Shown in pieces: positions 30,134 through 38,953 of a DNA stretch of 64,000 nt (position 1 is its first letter; each line of letters opens with the position of its first letter). The stretch lies in assembly GCA_040381075.1 (NCBI GenBank), contig JBEIHX010000019.1, positions 1 through 64,000 of the forward strand, in the 5' to 3' direction. The notes below the pieces were generated by a model. That model had not been told where the DNA came from. It searched no databases and saw nothing but the letters and a program-made list of their open reading frames with translations. The translations under genes and the position numbers were made by a program. The DNA comes from JBEIHX01 sp040381075 (GTDB lineage Bacteria; Pseudomonadota; Alphaproteobacteria; Caulobacterales; Aquidulcibacteraceae).

Positions 30134-31450
30134 TCAGTTCCGCCAGACAGCTGCCGACGTCACATCCTCGACGGCGTCCTCGTAGCGCCGCAGTTCGTTG
30201 CGGCCGACGACGAGATGGTGCACTTCATCGGGTCCATCGGCAATGCGCAGCGTGCGTTGGCCCGTGTACATCCGTGCAAGCGGAGTCCATTGCGAGACCC
30301 CTGTCGCGCCATGCATCTGAATGGCCTGGTCGATGATCTCACAGACGCGTTCCGGCACCATGGCCTTGACCATATGCACCCAGACGCGGGCCTCGCGGTT
30401 GCCGAGGACGTCCATCGCTTTGGCCGCCTTCAGCACCATGAGCCGCATGGCCTCGATGTCGATGCGTGCACGGGAGATGATTTCGATGTTGCCGCCAAGA
30501 TAGCCGATCTTGCGTCCAAAGGCCTCGCGGGTCAGGCCGCGCGTCACCATGAGGTCAAGCGCGCGTTCTGCCTGTCCAATTGAGCGCATGCAGTGGTGGA
30601 TGCGGCCAGGCCCGAGGCGCAGCTGGGAGATTTCAAACCCCCGGCCCTCGCCCAGCAGGATGTTCTCTTTGGGCACGCGCACATTGTCGAACCGGATGTG
30701 CATGTGGCCGTGCGGGGCGTCGTCCTCGCCGAACACGCACATCGGCCCGAGCACCTGAACGCCCGGCGTGTCCATGGGCACCAGGATCTGCGACTGTTGC
30801 TTGCTGGGAGGGGCGTCGGGGCTGGTCTTGACCATGGTGATCATGATCTTGCAGCGGGGATCGCCAGCCCCGGAAATGTAGTACTTTTCGCCGTTGATAA
30901 CCCACTCATCGCCTTCCAGCACCGCGCGCATGCCGACATTCTTGGCGTCGGACGAGGCGCGATCGGGTTCCGTCATGGCGAACGCGGAGCGGATCTTGCC
31001 CTCCAGGAGCGGCTTCAGCCAGCGCTCCTTCTGGGCTGGTGTGCCGACGCGCTCGAGAACTTCCATGTTCCCGGTGTCGGGGGCGGAGCAGTTCATGCAT
31101 TCGGATGCAAGCGGGTTCTTGCCGAGTTCGACCGCGATGTACGCGTAGTCAAGATTCTTGAGGCCCTCCCCGGTCTCGGCATCGGGCAGAAAGAAGTTCC
31201 ACAGCCCCTCCTTCTTGGCCTGCTCCTTGGCCCCCTCGAGCAGTTCAAGCTGACCTGGAGCGTAGCTCCACCGGTCGGCGCGTCCTTCTCCGAGCCGGAA
31301 GAATTCCTCCGACATCGGCTGAACCGTGTCGCGGACGAAGCGCTTCACATGCTCAAGGAGCGGCAGGGCCTTCTCGGACATCCGCAGATCATGCAGGTCG
31401 TCAAGCGGGTTAAACCCGAACGTGGAGCCTGGCTTCTCCATTTTTCCCAT
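30134..31450 (-). CDS. Acyl-CoA dehydrogenase
   Basis: A 438-residue FAD-dependent acyl-CoA dehydrogenase. It has IRSAFAMTEPDRASSDAKNV (FAD/substrate loop), WVINGEKYYISGAGDPRCKI, the C-terminal helices with MRSIGQAERALDLMVTRGLT and QMHGATGVSQWTPLARMYTG. The length and the TEPDRASSDAKN sequence resemble the ACAD10/11-like group, acting on branched or 4-hydroxyacyl-CoA as well as ordinary substrates. ATG 31450 is chosen because GGGGAG lies 9 bases before it; ATG 31459 sits directly on that site. It is the last gene of the thiolase-FadJ-MoxR-VWA group, with a 69-bp gap from the VWA gene. Confidence 0.93.
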   Translation of the reverse strand: MGKMEKPGSTFGFNPLDDLHDLRMSEKALPLLEHVKRFVRDTVQPMSEEFFRLGEGRADRWSYAPGQLELLEGAKEQAKKEGLWNFFLPDAETGEGLKNLDYAYIAVELGKNPLASECMNCSAPDTGNMEVLERVGTPAQKERWLKPLLEGKIRSAFAMTEPDRASSDAKNVGMRAVLEGDEWVINGEKYYISGAGDPRCKIMITMVKTSPDAPPSKQQSQILVPMDTPGVQVLGPMCVFGEDDAPHGHMHIRFDNVRVPKENILLGEGRGFEISQLRLGPGRIHHCMRSIGQAERALDLMVTRGLTREAFGRKIGYLGGNIEIISRARIDIEAMRLMVLKAAKAMDVLGNREARVWVHMVKAMVPERVCEIIDQAIQMHGATGVSQWTPLARMYTGQRTLRIADGPDEVHHLVVGRNELRRYEDAVEDVTSAAVWRN

Positions 31451-31519
31451 GGCTTTCATCTCCCCTGTCGTGAAGCTGGGTGCCTCTTAGCGCGAACCTC
31501 TGCAAAAGGCGAGACGCCG

Positions 31520-32866
31520 CTAGTCATAGGCGCCCAGGATGTCGTCGATGGCCCGTTCGAGATCAAGCGCTGTCGCGCAATGGGCCATGATCGTGCAGTG
31601 GGGCCTGTATTGCAGAAGGCAGGAATCTCCCGAACCCCATTGCCCCTCGGGTTCCGGAGACAGCCACACCACCCGCTTGGCCTGATCGGCGAGGGCGCGG
31701 AACAGATCGAGCCTCGGATCAGCATGGTTGGAACGACCGTCGCCCAGGATCACGACGGTGGTGCGCCGGTCCACGCAGTCACGGTGATTGTCGCTCAGGT
31801 CGGCAAGCGCCTGGCCGTAATCGGTTGACCCGCCGCCCAGGTCGCGCAGGATGCGCTCAAACGCGGCGTCAAAGTCATTACCGTCAAGCATCGGCCCGAC
31901 ATCGGCGAGGCGCGATGAAAAGGCGAATGTCCGCAGGTCGGCGATCTTTTCGTTCATCGCGTACAGGAACATCAGGAGGAAGCGCACAGATCGGGCGACT
32001 GAACCAGAGACGTCGCACACCGCAACGACCTTCGGTCGGTCCTTCTTCCTGATCTTCCAGATCACCTTGAAGGGCACGCCCTGGCTGCCCGCGTTCGCGC
32101 GCAGCGTGCGACGCACATCGAGCCTGCCGCGATCGCGCACGCGCCGCTGGCGGGCATGGCGGTCGCTCAGGCGCTTGGCCATGCGCGCCACAAGCACCTT
32201 GAGACGTGCGATATCGCGAACCGTCAGGGCGTCGATCGACCGTCGGGCGACGACATCGTCCAGAAAGGTCTCAGTCGCAGGCCGTCCGTAGACATTGTAC
32301 CTCTCTTCAACAACGCGTCGGGCAAGCCGCTGCATCCGCAGACGTGCGCCGATCATGGCATCGGCTGCACGGTCGTTGTCATCTCCGCCGGCGCGCAGAC
32401 GCTCCATCAGGCTGGCCTCCATGCGCTCTACGCCCAGCGCTTCGAGCATGCGTCGTGCGAAGAAGGACGTCTGGGTGGCGAAACGGATGTCGCCTGCTCC
32501 GACCGCAGCGGCTGCACGCTCCAGCGCACTGGCGATCGCCGCGTCATCACCGCTCTCGGCGAGCGCCTGAAAGGAATCCTCCGCCGCGTTTGCCTGCGCG
32601 CGGTCCCGCGCCGGCGCGGACGCCGGATCCGGCTCGTCCTTCTGCGCCATGAATTCACGGCGGAAGTAAAGGTCGAACACCCTGTCGTGGGTGTCTCGTT
32701 CCTCGCGGGATTTGGCGAGGACCGCGGCGAGACTGGTCTTGAGCGTGGCCCGGTCGGCGACGCCGACAAGAGCAATGGTGCGTGCAGCGTCGATCGCCTC
32801 TCCAGGCGATACCCGCGAGCCAGCCGCACGCAAAGCCCGCAGAAATCCCGCGAGCACCTGCTCCAT
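31520..32866 (-). CDS. CoxE-like von Willebrand factor A domain protein
   Basis: A 448-residue protein. An N-terminal alpha-helical region is followed by a basic stretch (SDRHARQRRVRDRGRLDVRR) and a C-terminal VWA domain. The VWA domain has the MIDAS motif VVAVCDVSGSVARSVRFLL and the Thr/Asp region GGGSTDYGQALADL. CoxE-type proteins work with a MoxR AAA+ ATPase, in the known carbon monoxide dehydrogenase case to mature the metal site. The start overlaps the MoxR stop by one base, so the pair is coupled. No molybdenum enzyme gene is nearby. It is embedded in a beta-oxidation operon, where its client is unknown. Confidence 0.9.
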   Translation of the reverse strand: MEQVLAGFLRALRAAGSRVSPGEAIDAARTIALVGVADRATLKTSLAAVLAKSREERDTHDRVFDLYFRREFMAQKDEPDPASAPARDRAQANAAEDSFQALAESGDDAAIASALERAAAAVGAGDIRFATQTSFFARRMLEALGVERMEASLMERLRAGGDDNDRAADAMIGARLRMQRLARRVVEERYNVYGRPATETFLDDVVARRSIDALTVRDIARLKVLVARMAKRLSDRHARQRRVRDRGRLDVRRTLRANAGSQGVPFKVIWKIRKKDRPKVVAVCDVSGSVARSVRFLLMFLYAMNEKIADLRTFAFSSRLADVGPMLDGNDFDAAFERILRDLGGGSTDYGQALADLSDNHRDCVDRRTTVVILGDGRSNHADPRLDLFRALADQAKRVVWLSPEPEGQWGSGDSCLLQYRPHCTIMAHCATALDLERAIDDILGAYD

Positions 32867-33819
32867 CAGCCTGCGCCCGCCGCATCGGCGCGCGCGCGCG
32901 CGGTCAGGACATCGATCCTGTCGGTGACTTCCGCCACGTCTGCCTGGCGCTTCAGCAGCACCCCCAATGTGTCGCGCACGAGTTCAGGGCTGAGAACGTC
33001 GGCGTTCATCAGCACCATGGTGCGCGCCCAGTCAACGGTTTCACTGACGGAGGGAAGCTTGCGAAGTTTCTCGCTGCGCGCGCGTTGCACGAAGGCGACG
33101 ACTTCGCGCAGCATCTGCTCCGATATTCCAGGCGCCCGCGCGCGCACGATCCGGCGTTCACGCTCGCTGTCAGGAAAATCAATGTAAAGATGCAGGCAGC
33201 GTCGCTTCAGGGCGTCGCCGAGTTCGCGCGTGGCGTTCGATGTGAGCACCACAAGGGGGGCGACGCTGGCCTTGATCGTGCCGATCTCCGGAACGGTGAC
33301 CTGGTTCTCGGCAAGGACCTCCAGAAGAAGGGCTTCGAATTCCTCGTCGGACTTGTCGATTTCATCGATCAGCAGAACGGCCCCGCGCGGATCCTCGAGC
33401 GCGCGCAGGATTGGGCGCGGCTCAAGGAAGGCGCGCGAGAAGAAGACGTCCTGAAATCCGGCGAGGGCCGCGAGCGCCTCGGACAGCGAGCCTGTCTCGC
33501 CAGTCAGATCTGCGATCTTCTCTTTCAGGATCTGGGTGTAGAGGAGCTGCTTGGCGTATTTCCACTCATAAAGCGCCTTGGCCTCATCGAGCCCCTCGTA
33601 ACACTGCAGTCGCACCAGCGGCAGATCCAGGCCGCGCGCGAGCGACTGTGCGAGTTCGGTTTTGCCGACGCCTGCAGGCCCTTCCACAAGAACAGGTTTC
33701 TGCAGCCGCAGGGCGAGAAACATCGTGGTGGTGATGGCTGTCGTTGCGATGTAGCCGGACGCGGCCAGCGCGGCGGCGATCGAGTCCATGGAGGGCGCGG
33801 CGCGTGTCGGCCCGGTCAT
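32866..33819 (-). CDS. MoxR-family AAA+ ATPase
   Basis: A 317-residue MoxR/CoxD-type AAA+ ATPase. Walker A is VLVEGPAGVGKTELAQSLA, Walker B GAVLLIDEIDKSDEEFEALL, sensor 1 PLVVLTSNATRELGDALKRR with the arginine finger, and a C-terminal lid follows. MoxR proteins act as chaperones remodelling client complexes, usually with a VWA partner, here the adjacent CoxE-like protein. The start overlaps the FadJ-like gene by ATGA (33816-33819). The fusion, ATPase and VWA protein are therefore translated from one coupled mRNA. The link to fatty acid oxidation enzymes is positional. Confidence 0.93.
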   Translation of the reverse strand: MTGPTRAAPSMDSIAAALAASGYIATTAITTTMFLALRLQKPVLVEGPAGVGKTELAQSLARGLDLPLVRLQCYEGLDEAKALYEWKYAKQLLYTQILKEKIADLTGETGSLSEALAALAGFQDVFFSRAFLEPRPILRALEDPRGAVLLIDEIDKSDEEFEALLLEVLAENQVTVPEIGTIKASVAPLVVLTSNATRELGDALKRRCLHLYIDFPDSERERRIVRARAPGISEQMLREVVAFVQRARSEKLRKLPSVSETVDWARTMVLMNADVLSPELVRDTLGVLLKRQADVAEVTDRIDVLTARARADAAGAG

Positions 33820-35867
33820 GCGTGGGCCAGCCTGCGGCCGGACGCCGCCGCCTCGCGCAGCAGGGAGGCCGGCGTCTGACCGACGGCTTCAAGACCTGCA
33901 ACAACCCTGGCTACCCCGATCGTGTCGGCCCAGAACATTGGACCTCCGGTGAAGGCCGGCCAGCCATAGCCGTTCAGCCACACGACGTCGATGTCTGACG
34001 CGCGCTGGGCGATGCGCTCTTCCAGGATCATGGCGCCCTCATTCACCATCGGAAACAGCATCCGCTCAAGGATTTCCTGGTCTGAAAGGATGCGCTGCGC
34101 CCTGCCTGATTTACAGACGAACGCTGCGATGATCTCTTCGACTTCCGGCGACGGCGTGGATCGTCTGTTCTCATCGTAATCGTAAAAGCCTCTGCCGGTT
34201 TTCTGACCCCGGCGGCCGCGCTCGCACAGGACGTCGCGGATTGTCTCACCCTTCGATGTTGCGCGGCTCCAGCCGATATCGAGGCCGGCAAGATCCGACA
34301 TCTGATAGGGCCCCATGGGAAATCCGAAACTGACCAGCACGCGGTCGACATCCCACGGCTTCGCCCCCTCCAGGATCAGGTCCTGGGCAGCGCGCTGGCG
34401 CTGCGTGAGCATGCGGTTGCCGATGAAGCCGGGGCAGACGCCGGCCACCACGGCGATCTTGCCGATCCGGCGCGCGATTTCCATTGAGGTCTGCAGGACC
34501 GGGCCGGATGTCCTGGCGCCGCGCACGATCTCGAGAAGGCGCATCACGTTGGCCGGCGAAAAGAAGTGCAGTCCAATCACGCTCTGCGGGCGGCGGGTCG
34601 CCGCAGCTATCTCATCCACATTCAGATAGGAGGTGTTGGTTGCGAGGATGGCGTCCGGTTTTGCGGTGGCGTCAAGCCGCGCAAACACCTCTTTCTTGAG
34701 ATCCATGTTTTCGAAGACTGCTTCGATGATCAGATCGCACCCGGCCAGATCGGCATAATCAAGGGTTGGCGTCAGGCGCGCCATGGCCTCTTCAACCTGG
34801 CGTGCGCTGATCCGGCCCTTTTTTGCAGACGCCTCGTAATTGGCCCGGATAATGGCCACGCCGCGCTCGAGTGCGGCGGGCTCGCGCTCCACGATGGTGA
34901 CGGGCAGGCCCGCGGACAGGAAATTCATGGCGATGCCGCCGCCCATCGTACCGGCGCCCAGCACGCCAACGGATGAGACCGCCGCTGCGGCGGTCGCAGC
35001 CGGCAGATCGTCGATCCTGGCGGCTGCACGTTCTGCACAGAAAACATAGCGCAGTGTGCGCGATTGACCGCCTGTCACAAGCTTCCTGAACAACTCGCCT
35101 TCCCTTGCGACACCCTCGTCGAAGGGCAGATCGACGGCGGCCTTGACAGCCTGGATGCAGGCCTCCGGCGCCTCAAATCCCCTGAAGCGGCGCGCATGGG
35201 TCCTGCGGAACCTGTCGAACACGGCGGGATCGCGCACCGCCTCTGCGATTCTGTCCGTGCGCGATCGCGCAGTCGGGTGGCGGGCGCGGTCGCCCGCCGC
35301 CTGCGCGACGGCGATCGCTTCGGCCTCAAGATCCCCGCCGCCCGCCACGGCGTCGATCAGACCGAGATCAAGCGCGCGATCGGCTGCGATCGGATCGCCG
35401 CCTGCAATCATCTCCAGAGCCGCCTCCACGCCGATCAGGCGCGGAAGACGCTGGGTTCCTCCAGCGCCCGGCAGAAGGCCGAGCTTCACGTCCGGAAGTC
35501 CAAGTCTCGCGCCGACGGCGGCAATCCGGTAATGACAGCCGAGCGCGACTTCGAGCCCGCCCCCGAGAGCGGTTCCATGGATCGCCGCCACAACGGGCTT
35601 CGCGCTGGATTCAAGGGCGTCGACGACCGCTGCGAGCGGCGGGTCAGCCGCAGGGCTTTCGAACTCCGTCATGTCTGCGCCGGCAAAAAACGTGCGCCCC
35701 GCGCAGCGCAGGACGATGGCGCGGATCGCCGGATCGGCCGACGCCTCCAGCAGCGCTGCGGCCAGACCAGCCCGCACGGCCTGGCCCAGCGCGTTGACTG
35801 GCGGATTGTCGCTGGTGATGACCAGCACGTCGCCATGCCTGGCGGTGGTGATGACGGAGTTTACCAT
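33816..35867 (-). CDS. fadJ: Bifunctional enoyl-CoA hydratase/3-hydroxyacyl-CoA dehydrogenase (FadJ/FadB-like)
   Basis: A 683-residue multifunctional beta-oxidation protein. The N-terminal crotonase domain (to about 190) has PVVAAIHGTALGGGLEVALG, with oxyanion-hole Gly, and the Glu region GLLPGAGGTQRLPRLIG. The dehydrogenase domain starts at SSVGVLGAGTMGGGIAMNFL (NAD site, about residue 300) and has VIGLHFFSPANVMRLLEIV with the catalytic His. Two C-terminal helical domains follow. It hydrates 2-enoyl-CoA and oxidises the 3-hydroxyacyl-CoA. The thiolase gene upstream completes the cycle. Directly before the ATG are four tandem 12-bp repeats each carrying an SD-like AGAGGGGG. fadJ is a family symbol; fadB or fadN would also fit. 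Confidence 0.93.
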   Translation of the reverse strand: MVNSVITTARHGDVLVITSDNPPVNALGQAVRAGLAAALLEASADPAIRAIVLRCAGRTFFAGADMTEFESPAADPPLAAVVDALESSAKPVVAAIHGTALGGGLEVALGCHYRIAAVGARLGLPDVKLGLLPGAGGTQRLPRLIGVEAALEMIAGGDPIAADRALDLGLIDAVAGGGDLEAEAIAVAQAAGDRARHPTARSRTDRIAEAVRDPAVFDRFRRTHARRFRGFEAPEACIQAVKAAVDLPFDEGVAREGELFRKLVTGGQSRTLRYVFCAERAAARIDDLPAATAAAAVSSVGVLGAGTMGGGIAMNFLSAGLPVTIVEREPAALERGVAIIRANYEASAKKGRISARQVEEAMARLTPTLDYADLAGCDLIIEAVFENMDLKKEVFARLDATAKPDAILATNTSYLNVDEIAAATRRPQSVIGLHFFSPANVMRLLEIVRGARTSGPVLQTSMEIARRIGKIAVVAGVCPGFIGNRMLTQRQRAAQDLILEGAKPWDVDRVLVSFGFPMGPYQMSDLAGLDIGWSRATSKGETIRDVLCERGRRGQKTGRGFYDYDENRRSTPSPEVEEIIAAFVCKSGRAQRILSDQEILERMLFPMVNEGAMILEERIAQRASDIDVVWLNGYGWPAFTGGPMFWADTIGVARVVAGLEAVGQTPASLLREAAASGRRLAHA

Positions 35868-35868
35868 C

Positions 35869-35928
35869 GCCCCCTCTGGCGCCCCCTCTGGCGCCCCCTC
35901 TGGCGCCCCCTCCGGCGACCCTTCTGGG
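35869..35928 (-). repeat. 12-bp tandem repeats duplicating the fadJ ribosome-binding site
   Basis: On the plus strand GCCCCCTCTGGC repeats at 35869, 35881 and 35893, with one change at 35905 and a degenerate copy at 35917. On the minus strand each unit reads GCCAGAGGGGGC. The copy next to the gene places AGAGGGGG 3-4 bases before the ATG of the FadJ-like gene. So a Shine-Dalgarno-like element is present in four tandem copies. Confidence 0.85.
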
Positions 35929-35994
35929 GACGCCTCTCGCGCGCCGCATCCAGCGGTTCACGCCGGGAGACCCGCCGGATGCGGCTGCCTTCTG

Positions 35995-37167
35995 TCAGTT
36001 GAAGATTTCAAACAGGCCCGCTCCGCCCTGACCGCCGCCAATACACATTGTCACAACGCCCCACTTCGCCTTGCGGCGCCGCCCCTCAAGAAGGATATGG
36101 CCCGCCAGCCGGGCGCCGGTCATGCCGAACGGGTGGCCGATGGCGATGGAACCGCCGTTGACGTTGTATTTGGCCGGATCGATGCCAAGACTGTCACGGC
36201 AATAGAGACATTGGCTGGCGAAAGCTTCATTCAGCTCCCACAGGTCTATGTCATCGACGCTCAGGCCCTGGCGCTTCAGCAGCTTGGGAATGGCGAAGAC
36301 CGGACCGATGCCCATCTCATCAGGCTCACAGCCGGCGACCGCCCAGGAGACAAACCGGCCGAGCGGCTGCAGGCCACGCCGTTCAGCCTCCCTGGCCTCC
36401 ATGACGACCACGGCCGCGGCGCCGTCGGACAGCTGGCTGGCGTTGCCGGCAGTCACGAACTTGCCCGCACCCTTGACGGGCTCAAGCTTGGCAAGCCCTT
36501 CCATGGTGGTGTCCGGGCGGTTGCACTCGTCCCGGGTGACCGTGTAGTCCACGATCGTCTCTTCGCGCGTTTCCTTGTTGACCGCCTTCATTTTTGTCTT
36601 CATCGGGACGATCTCGTCCTTGAATTTGTCCGCCTGCTGCGCCGCCGCCATGCGGCGCTGGGACTCAAGGGAGAATTCATCCTGATACTCGCGGCTCAGC
36701 TTGTATCGCTCGGCGACGATGTCGGCGGTATCGATCATGGCCATGAAGATCGCCGGCGCGATGTCGATGAGTTTGGGATCGACGGCCTCCCGCGGGAATG
36801 GGCTTGGCGGCATTGAGATGCTCTCCACGCCGCCCGCAACCACGCAATCCGCGCCGTCGCTGATCACGTGGTGCGCAGCCATGGCGATGGTCTGCAGGCC
36901 AGAGGAGCAGAAGCGGTTCACCGTGACGCCGCCGGTGGTGACGGGCAGGCCGGCAAGCAAAGCGGCCTGCCGGCCGATGTTGGGCGCTCCGTGCATGTTG
37001 TTGCCGAGGAAGCAATCCTCAACCGCCGCCCCATCCACGCCGGCGCGCGCCACCGCGTGCTCGATCGCGTGGGCGGCCATGGACATGGGCGGGGTGATGT
37101 TGAAACCGCCGCGCATGGATTTGGCGAGGCCCGTGCGGGCATAGGAGACGATGACTGCTTCACGCAT
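35995..37167 (-). CDS. fadA: Acetyl-CoA C-acyltransferase (thiolase)
   Basis: A 390-residue thiolase. The nucleophilic Cys is in VNRFCSSGLQTIAMAAHHVI. The other active-site motifs are WELNEAFASQCLYC, GGSIAIGHPFGMTGARL (His) and the C-terminal CIGGGQGGAGLFEI (second Cys). It cleaves 3-ketoacyl-CoA with CoA in the last step of beta-oxidation, or runs in reverse. GAGGAA precedes ATG 37167. It is first in the operon, 128 bp before the FadJ-like gene. The symbol reflects the family; an acetyl-CoA acetyltransferase role is equally possible. Confidence 0.93.
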   Translation of the reverse strand: MREAVIVSYARTGLAKSMRGGFNITPPMSMAAHAIEHAVARAGVDGAAVEDCFLGNNMHGAPNIGRQAALLAGLPVTTGGVTVNRFCSSGLQTIAMAAHHVISDGADCVVAGGVESISMPPSPFPREAVDPKLIDIAPAIFMAMIDTADIVAERYKLSREYQDEFSLESQRRMAAAQQADKFKDEIVPMKTKMKAVNKETREETIVDYTVTRDECNRPDTTMEGLAKLEPVKGAGKFVTAGNASQLSDGAAAVVVMEAREAERRGLQPLGRFVSWAVAGCEPDEMGIGPVFAIPKLLKRQGLSVDDIDLWELNEAFASQCLYCRDSLGIDPAKYNVNGGSIAIGHPFGMTGARLAGHILLEGRRRKAKWGVVTMCIGGGQGGAGLFEIFN

Positions 37168-37790
37168 GGGCGTTCCTCACATGGCGGGGTGGCATGGCGC
37201 GGCCGGTTCCGTGCGGTTTCGGCCTTGGCGTCACCTTGACCATGCAGCGCGGGGCCGTTCAAGACCTTTCACCGCGACTGGCGCGCCGCAGCCGGCTGCC
37301 GTTACGGCAATCGCGGGGCCGATCAGCGGTGGGCGCGCAAACGCCCGGGACGCCTGCAGGAGAGCGCTGGCGACGATCCCGGGCGCGGCGCCCGCACGAT
37401 CGCCGGGGCGGGCGGCCAGGCGTCGACGCATCCAGCCACCCCACAGGCCCGCCCCCGATCAGGATCGCCCGCTTGCCCCGTCCGGCCGGCGACCGCGCGT
37501 CGACGGGCGCGCGATGGCGCAGTCGCCGATTGAATTGCTGCGGGCGGGGCCGCCTGTCCGGCGATGCCTCGCCGCGACATGGCGTGGCCTGGCGCAGGAC
37601 AGGCGTGACGCCCAGGCGAGGACCGCCTCCTGCCGTCACCGGCGTGAGACTGGGTCTTCGCCTGAGCGGTCCCCCACTTCAGGCAGGTCGCACCGCCCAA
37701 ACTGCAGACGGTCCCTTCAGTTGACTGAATGCGGCGCCGGTCGATTGCGGCCGCCCGTCGCGCCCGCAAGCTGACCGATCCCTGACAACG
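37168..37790. other. Intergenic region of about 620 bp
   Basis: Between the thiolase start and the stop of the bicarbonate permease gene, both on the minus strand. A plus-strand frame (37151-37774) is open but is Arg/Pro-rich with no motif or ribosome site. I see no gene; the promoter of the beta-oxidation operon should lie at its left end. Confidence 0.5.
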
Positions 37791-38777
37791 CTAACCGGCG
37801 CCCAAAAGGCCGCGCCACAGAACAGCCATCTGATAGACCGTCGGCACGCCAACGATCAGCATGAAGGGGAAGGTGATGCCGAGAGATGCAGTCAGGTAGA
37901 TCCCGGGATTGGCGGAGGGAAATGTTGCGCGCACCGCCGCCGGCGCATCAATATAGGACGCCGATGCTGCGACTGCGCCGATGACGAAGGCCGAGCCGAG
38001 CGGCAGGCCGGCCCAGGTCGCCAGACCTGTGGCGAGCGCGCCATGGACCATCGGCATAACGACGCCGAACACGGCCATGGCTGGACCAACCTTGGCGAAT
38101 TCCCTGAGCTGTCGCGCCGCAGTCATGCCCATCTCGAGCAGGAAAAGAACCAGAACGCCGCGGAACAGGTCCACAAAGAAGGGCTCGATGCGCGCGAAAT
38201 TCTTTTCGCCGATCAGTCCGCCGATCAGGAGGCCGCCGCCGAGAAGCACGAGCCCACGGCCACGCAACGTTTCCATCAGGATTGCGGTGAGCCTGCCCTT
38301 GTCGCCGTTTGACCGGCTGAGAGCGAACCGGCCGTAGAAGAGAGCGACCAGGATCGCAAGTTCCATCAGGGCCACAAGGCCGGTGACGTAGCCGTCCATG
38401 GGCGTGCCTTTGCTCTCGGCATAGGCGCGCGACACCACGAAGGTGACGGAGGAGACCGACCCGTACAGCGCCGCGACGCCGGCCGCATTCGGGGTGTCGA
38501 GGCGAAGCACGACTTTGGCGACCAGAAAGGCGATGAGGGGCAGGACGAAGATCAGCGCGGCGATGACGCCGAGACCGTTGGCGATGTCTGAGAAGGCCAC
38601 GCCAGCGAGTTCCTGCCCGCCCTGCAGGCCGATCGAGAACAACAGAAAGATCGCGAAGATCTTGATGACCGGCTCGGGTATTTCCAGGTCTGATCGAATA
38701 ATTGTTGCGATCATTCCAAGTAAAAATGCCAGGGTGATAGGGGATACCAGGTTTTCCACCAAAGCTTCCAGCGGCAT
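37791..38777 (-). CDS. SbtA-type sodium-dependent bicarbonate permease
   Basis: A 328-residue, roughly ten-helix membrane protein. It has LVENLVSPITLAFLLGMIAT, FAIFLLFSIGLQGGQELAG, YGSVSSVTFVVSRAYAESKG and GAVAASASYIDAPAAVRATF. The paired discontinuous segments with SVSSVT and ASASYIDAPAA match the SbtA family, known in cyanobacteria for high-affinity Na+/HCO3- uptake. GGGAG lies 6 bases before ATG 38777; the longer frame to 38939 overlaps the divergent leader and is rejected. No SbtB-like PII gene is adjacent. In a phototroph, bicarbonate uptake could feed anaplerotic carboxylation. Direct function is inferred. Confidence 0.88.
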   Translation of the reverse strand: MPLEALVENLVSPITLAFLLGMIATIIRSDLEIPEPVIKIFAIFLLFSIGLQGGQELAGVAFSDIANGLGVIAALIFVLPLIAFLVAKVVLRLDTPNAAGVAALYGSVSSVTFVVSRAYAESKGTPMDGYVTGLVALMELAILVALFYGRFALSRSNGDKGRLTAILMETLRGRGLVLLGGGLLIGGLIGEKNFARIEPFFVDLFRGVLVLFLLEMGMTAARQLREFAKVGPAMAVFGVVMPMVHGALATGLATWAGLPLGSAFVIGAVAASASYIDAPAAVRATFPSANPGIYLTASLGITFPFMLIVGVPTVYQMAVLWRGLLGAG

Positions 38778-38849
38778 ACAGAACTCCCATGCTGGGCAAG
38801 ATTTCAATTCCGTATGGCCAACTGTCGAAAAAACCAGAAACATGAAATG

Positions 38850-38866
38850 CTGATAGGATTTATCGG
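38850..38866. promoter_or_regulatory. Inverted repeat in the sbtA/lipoprotein divergent region
   Basis: CTGATA-ggatt-TATCGG (arms match at 5 of 6) lies between the divergent permease and lipoprotein genes. Its form suits a LysR-type site, and a LysR gene is encoded at 39543. Confidence 0.35.
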
Positions 38867-38953
38867 AAAAACCGCGGCTCGACGACCTGTTTTTGACTTT
38901 CTCCGCGACGGGGCGGTGCACATGTTCGCCGCACCACAACCTGGGAGACAGCC

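Noticed and set aside
37151..37774. Plus-strand frame of 207 residues before the thiolase gene
   Set aside because: Composition is that of random high-GC DNA (Arg, Pro, Ala), with no ribosome site or motif.
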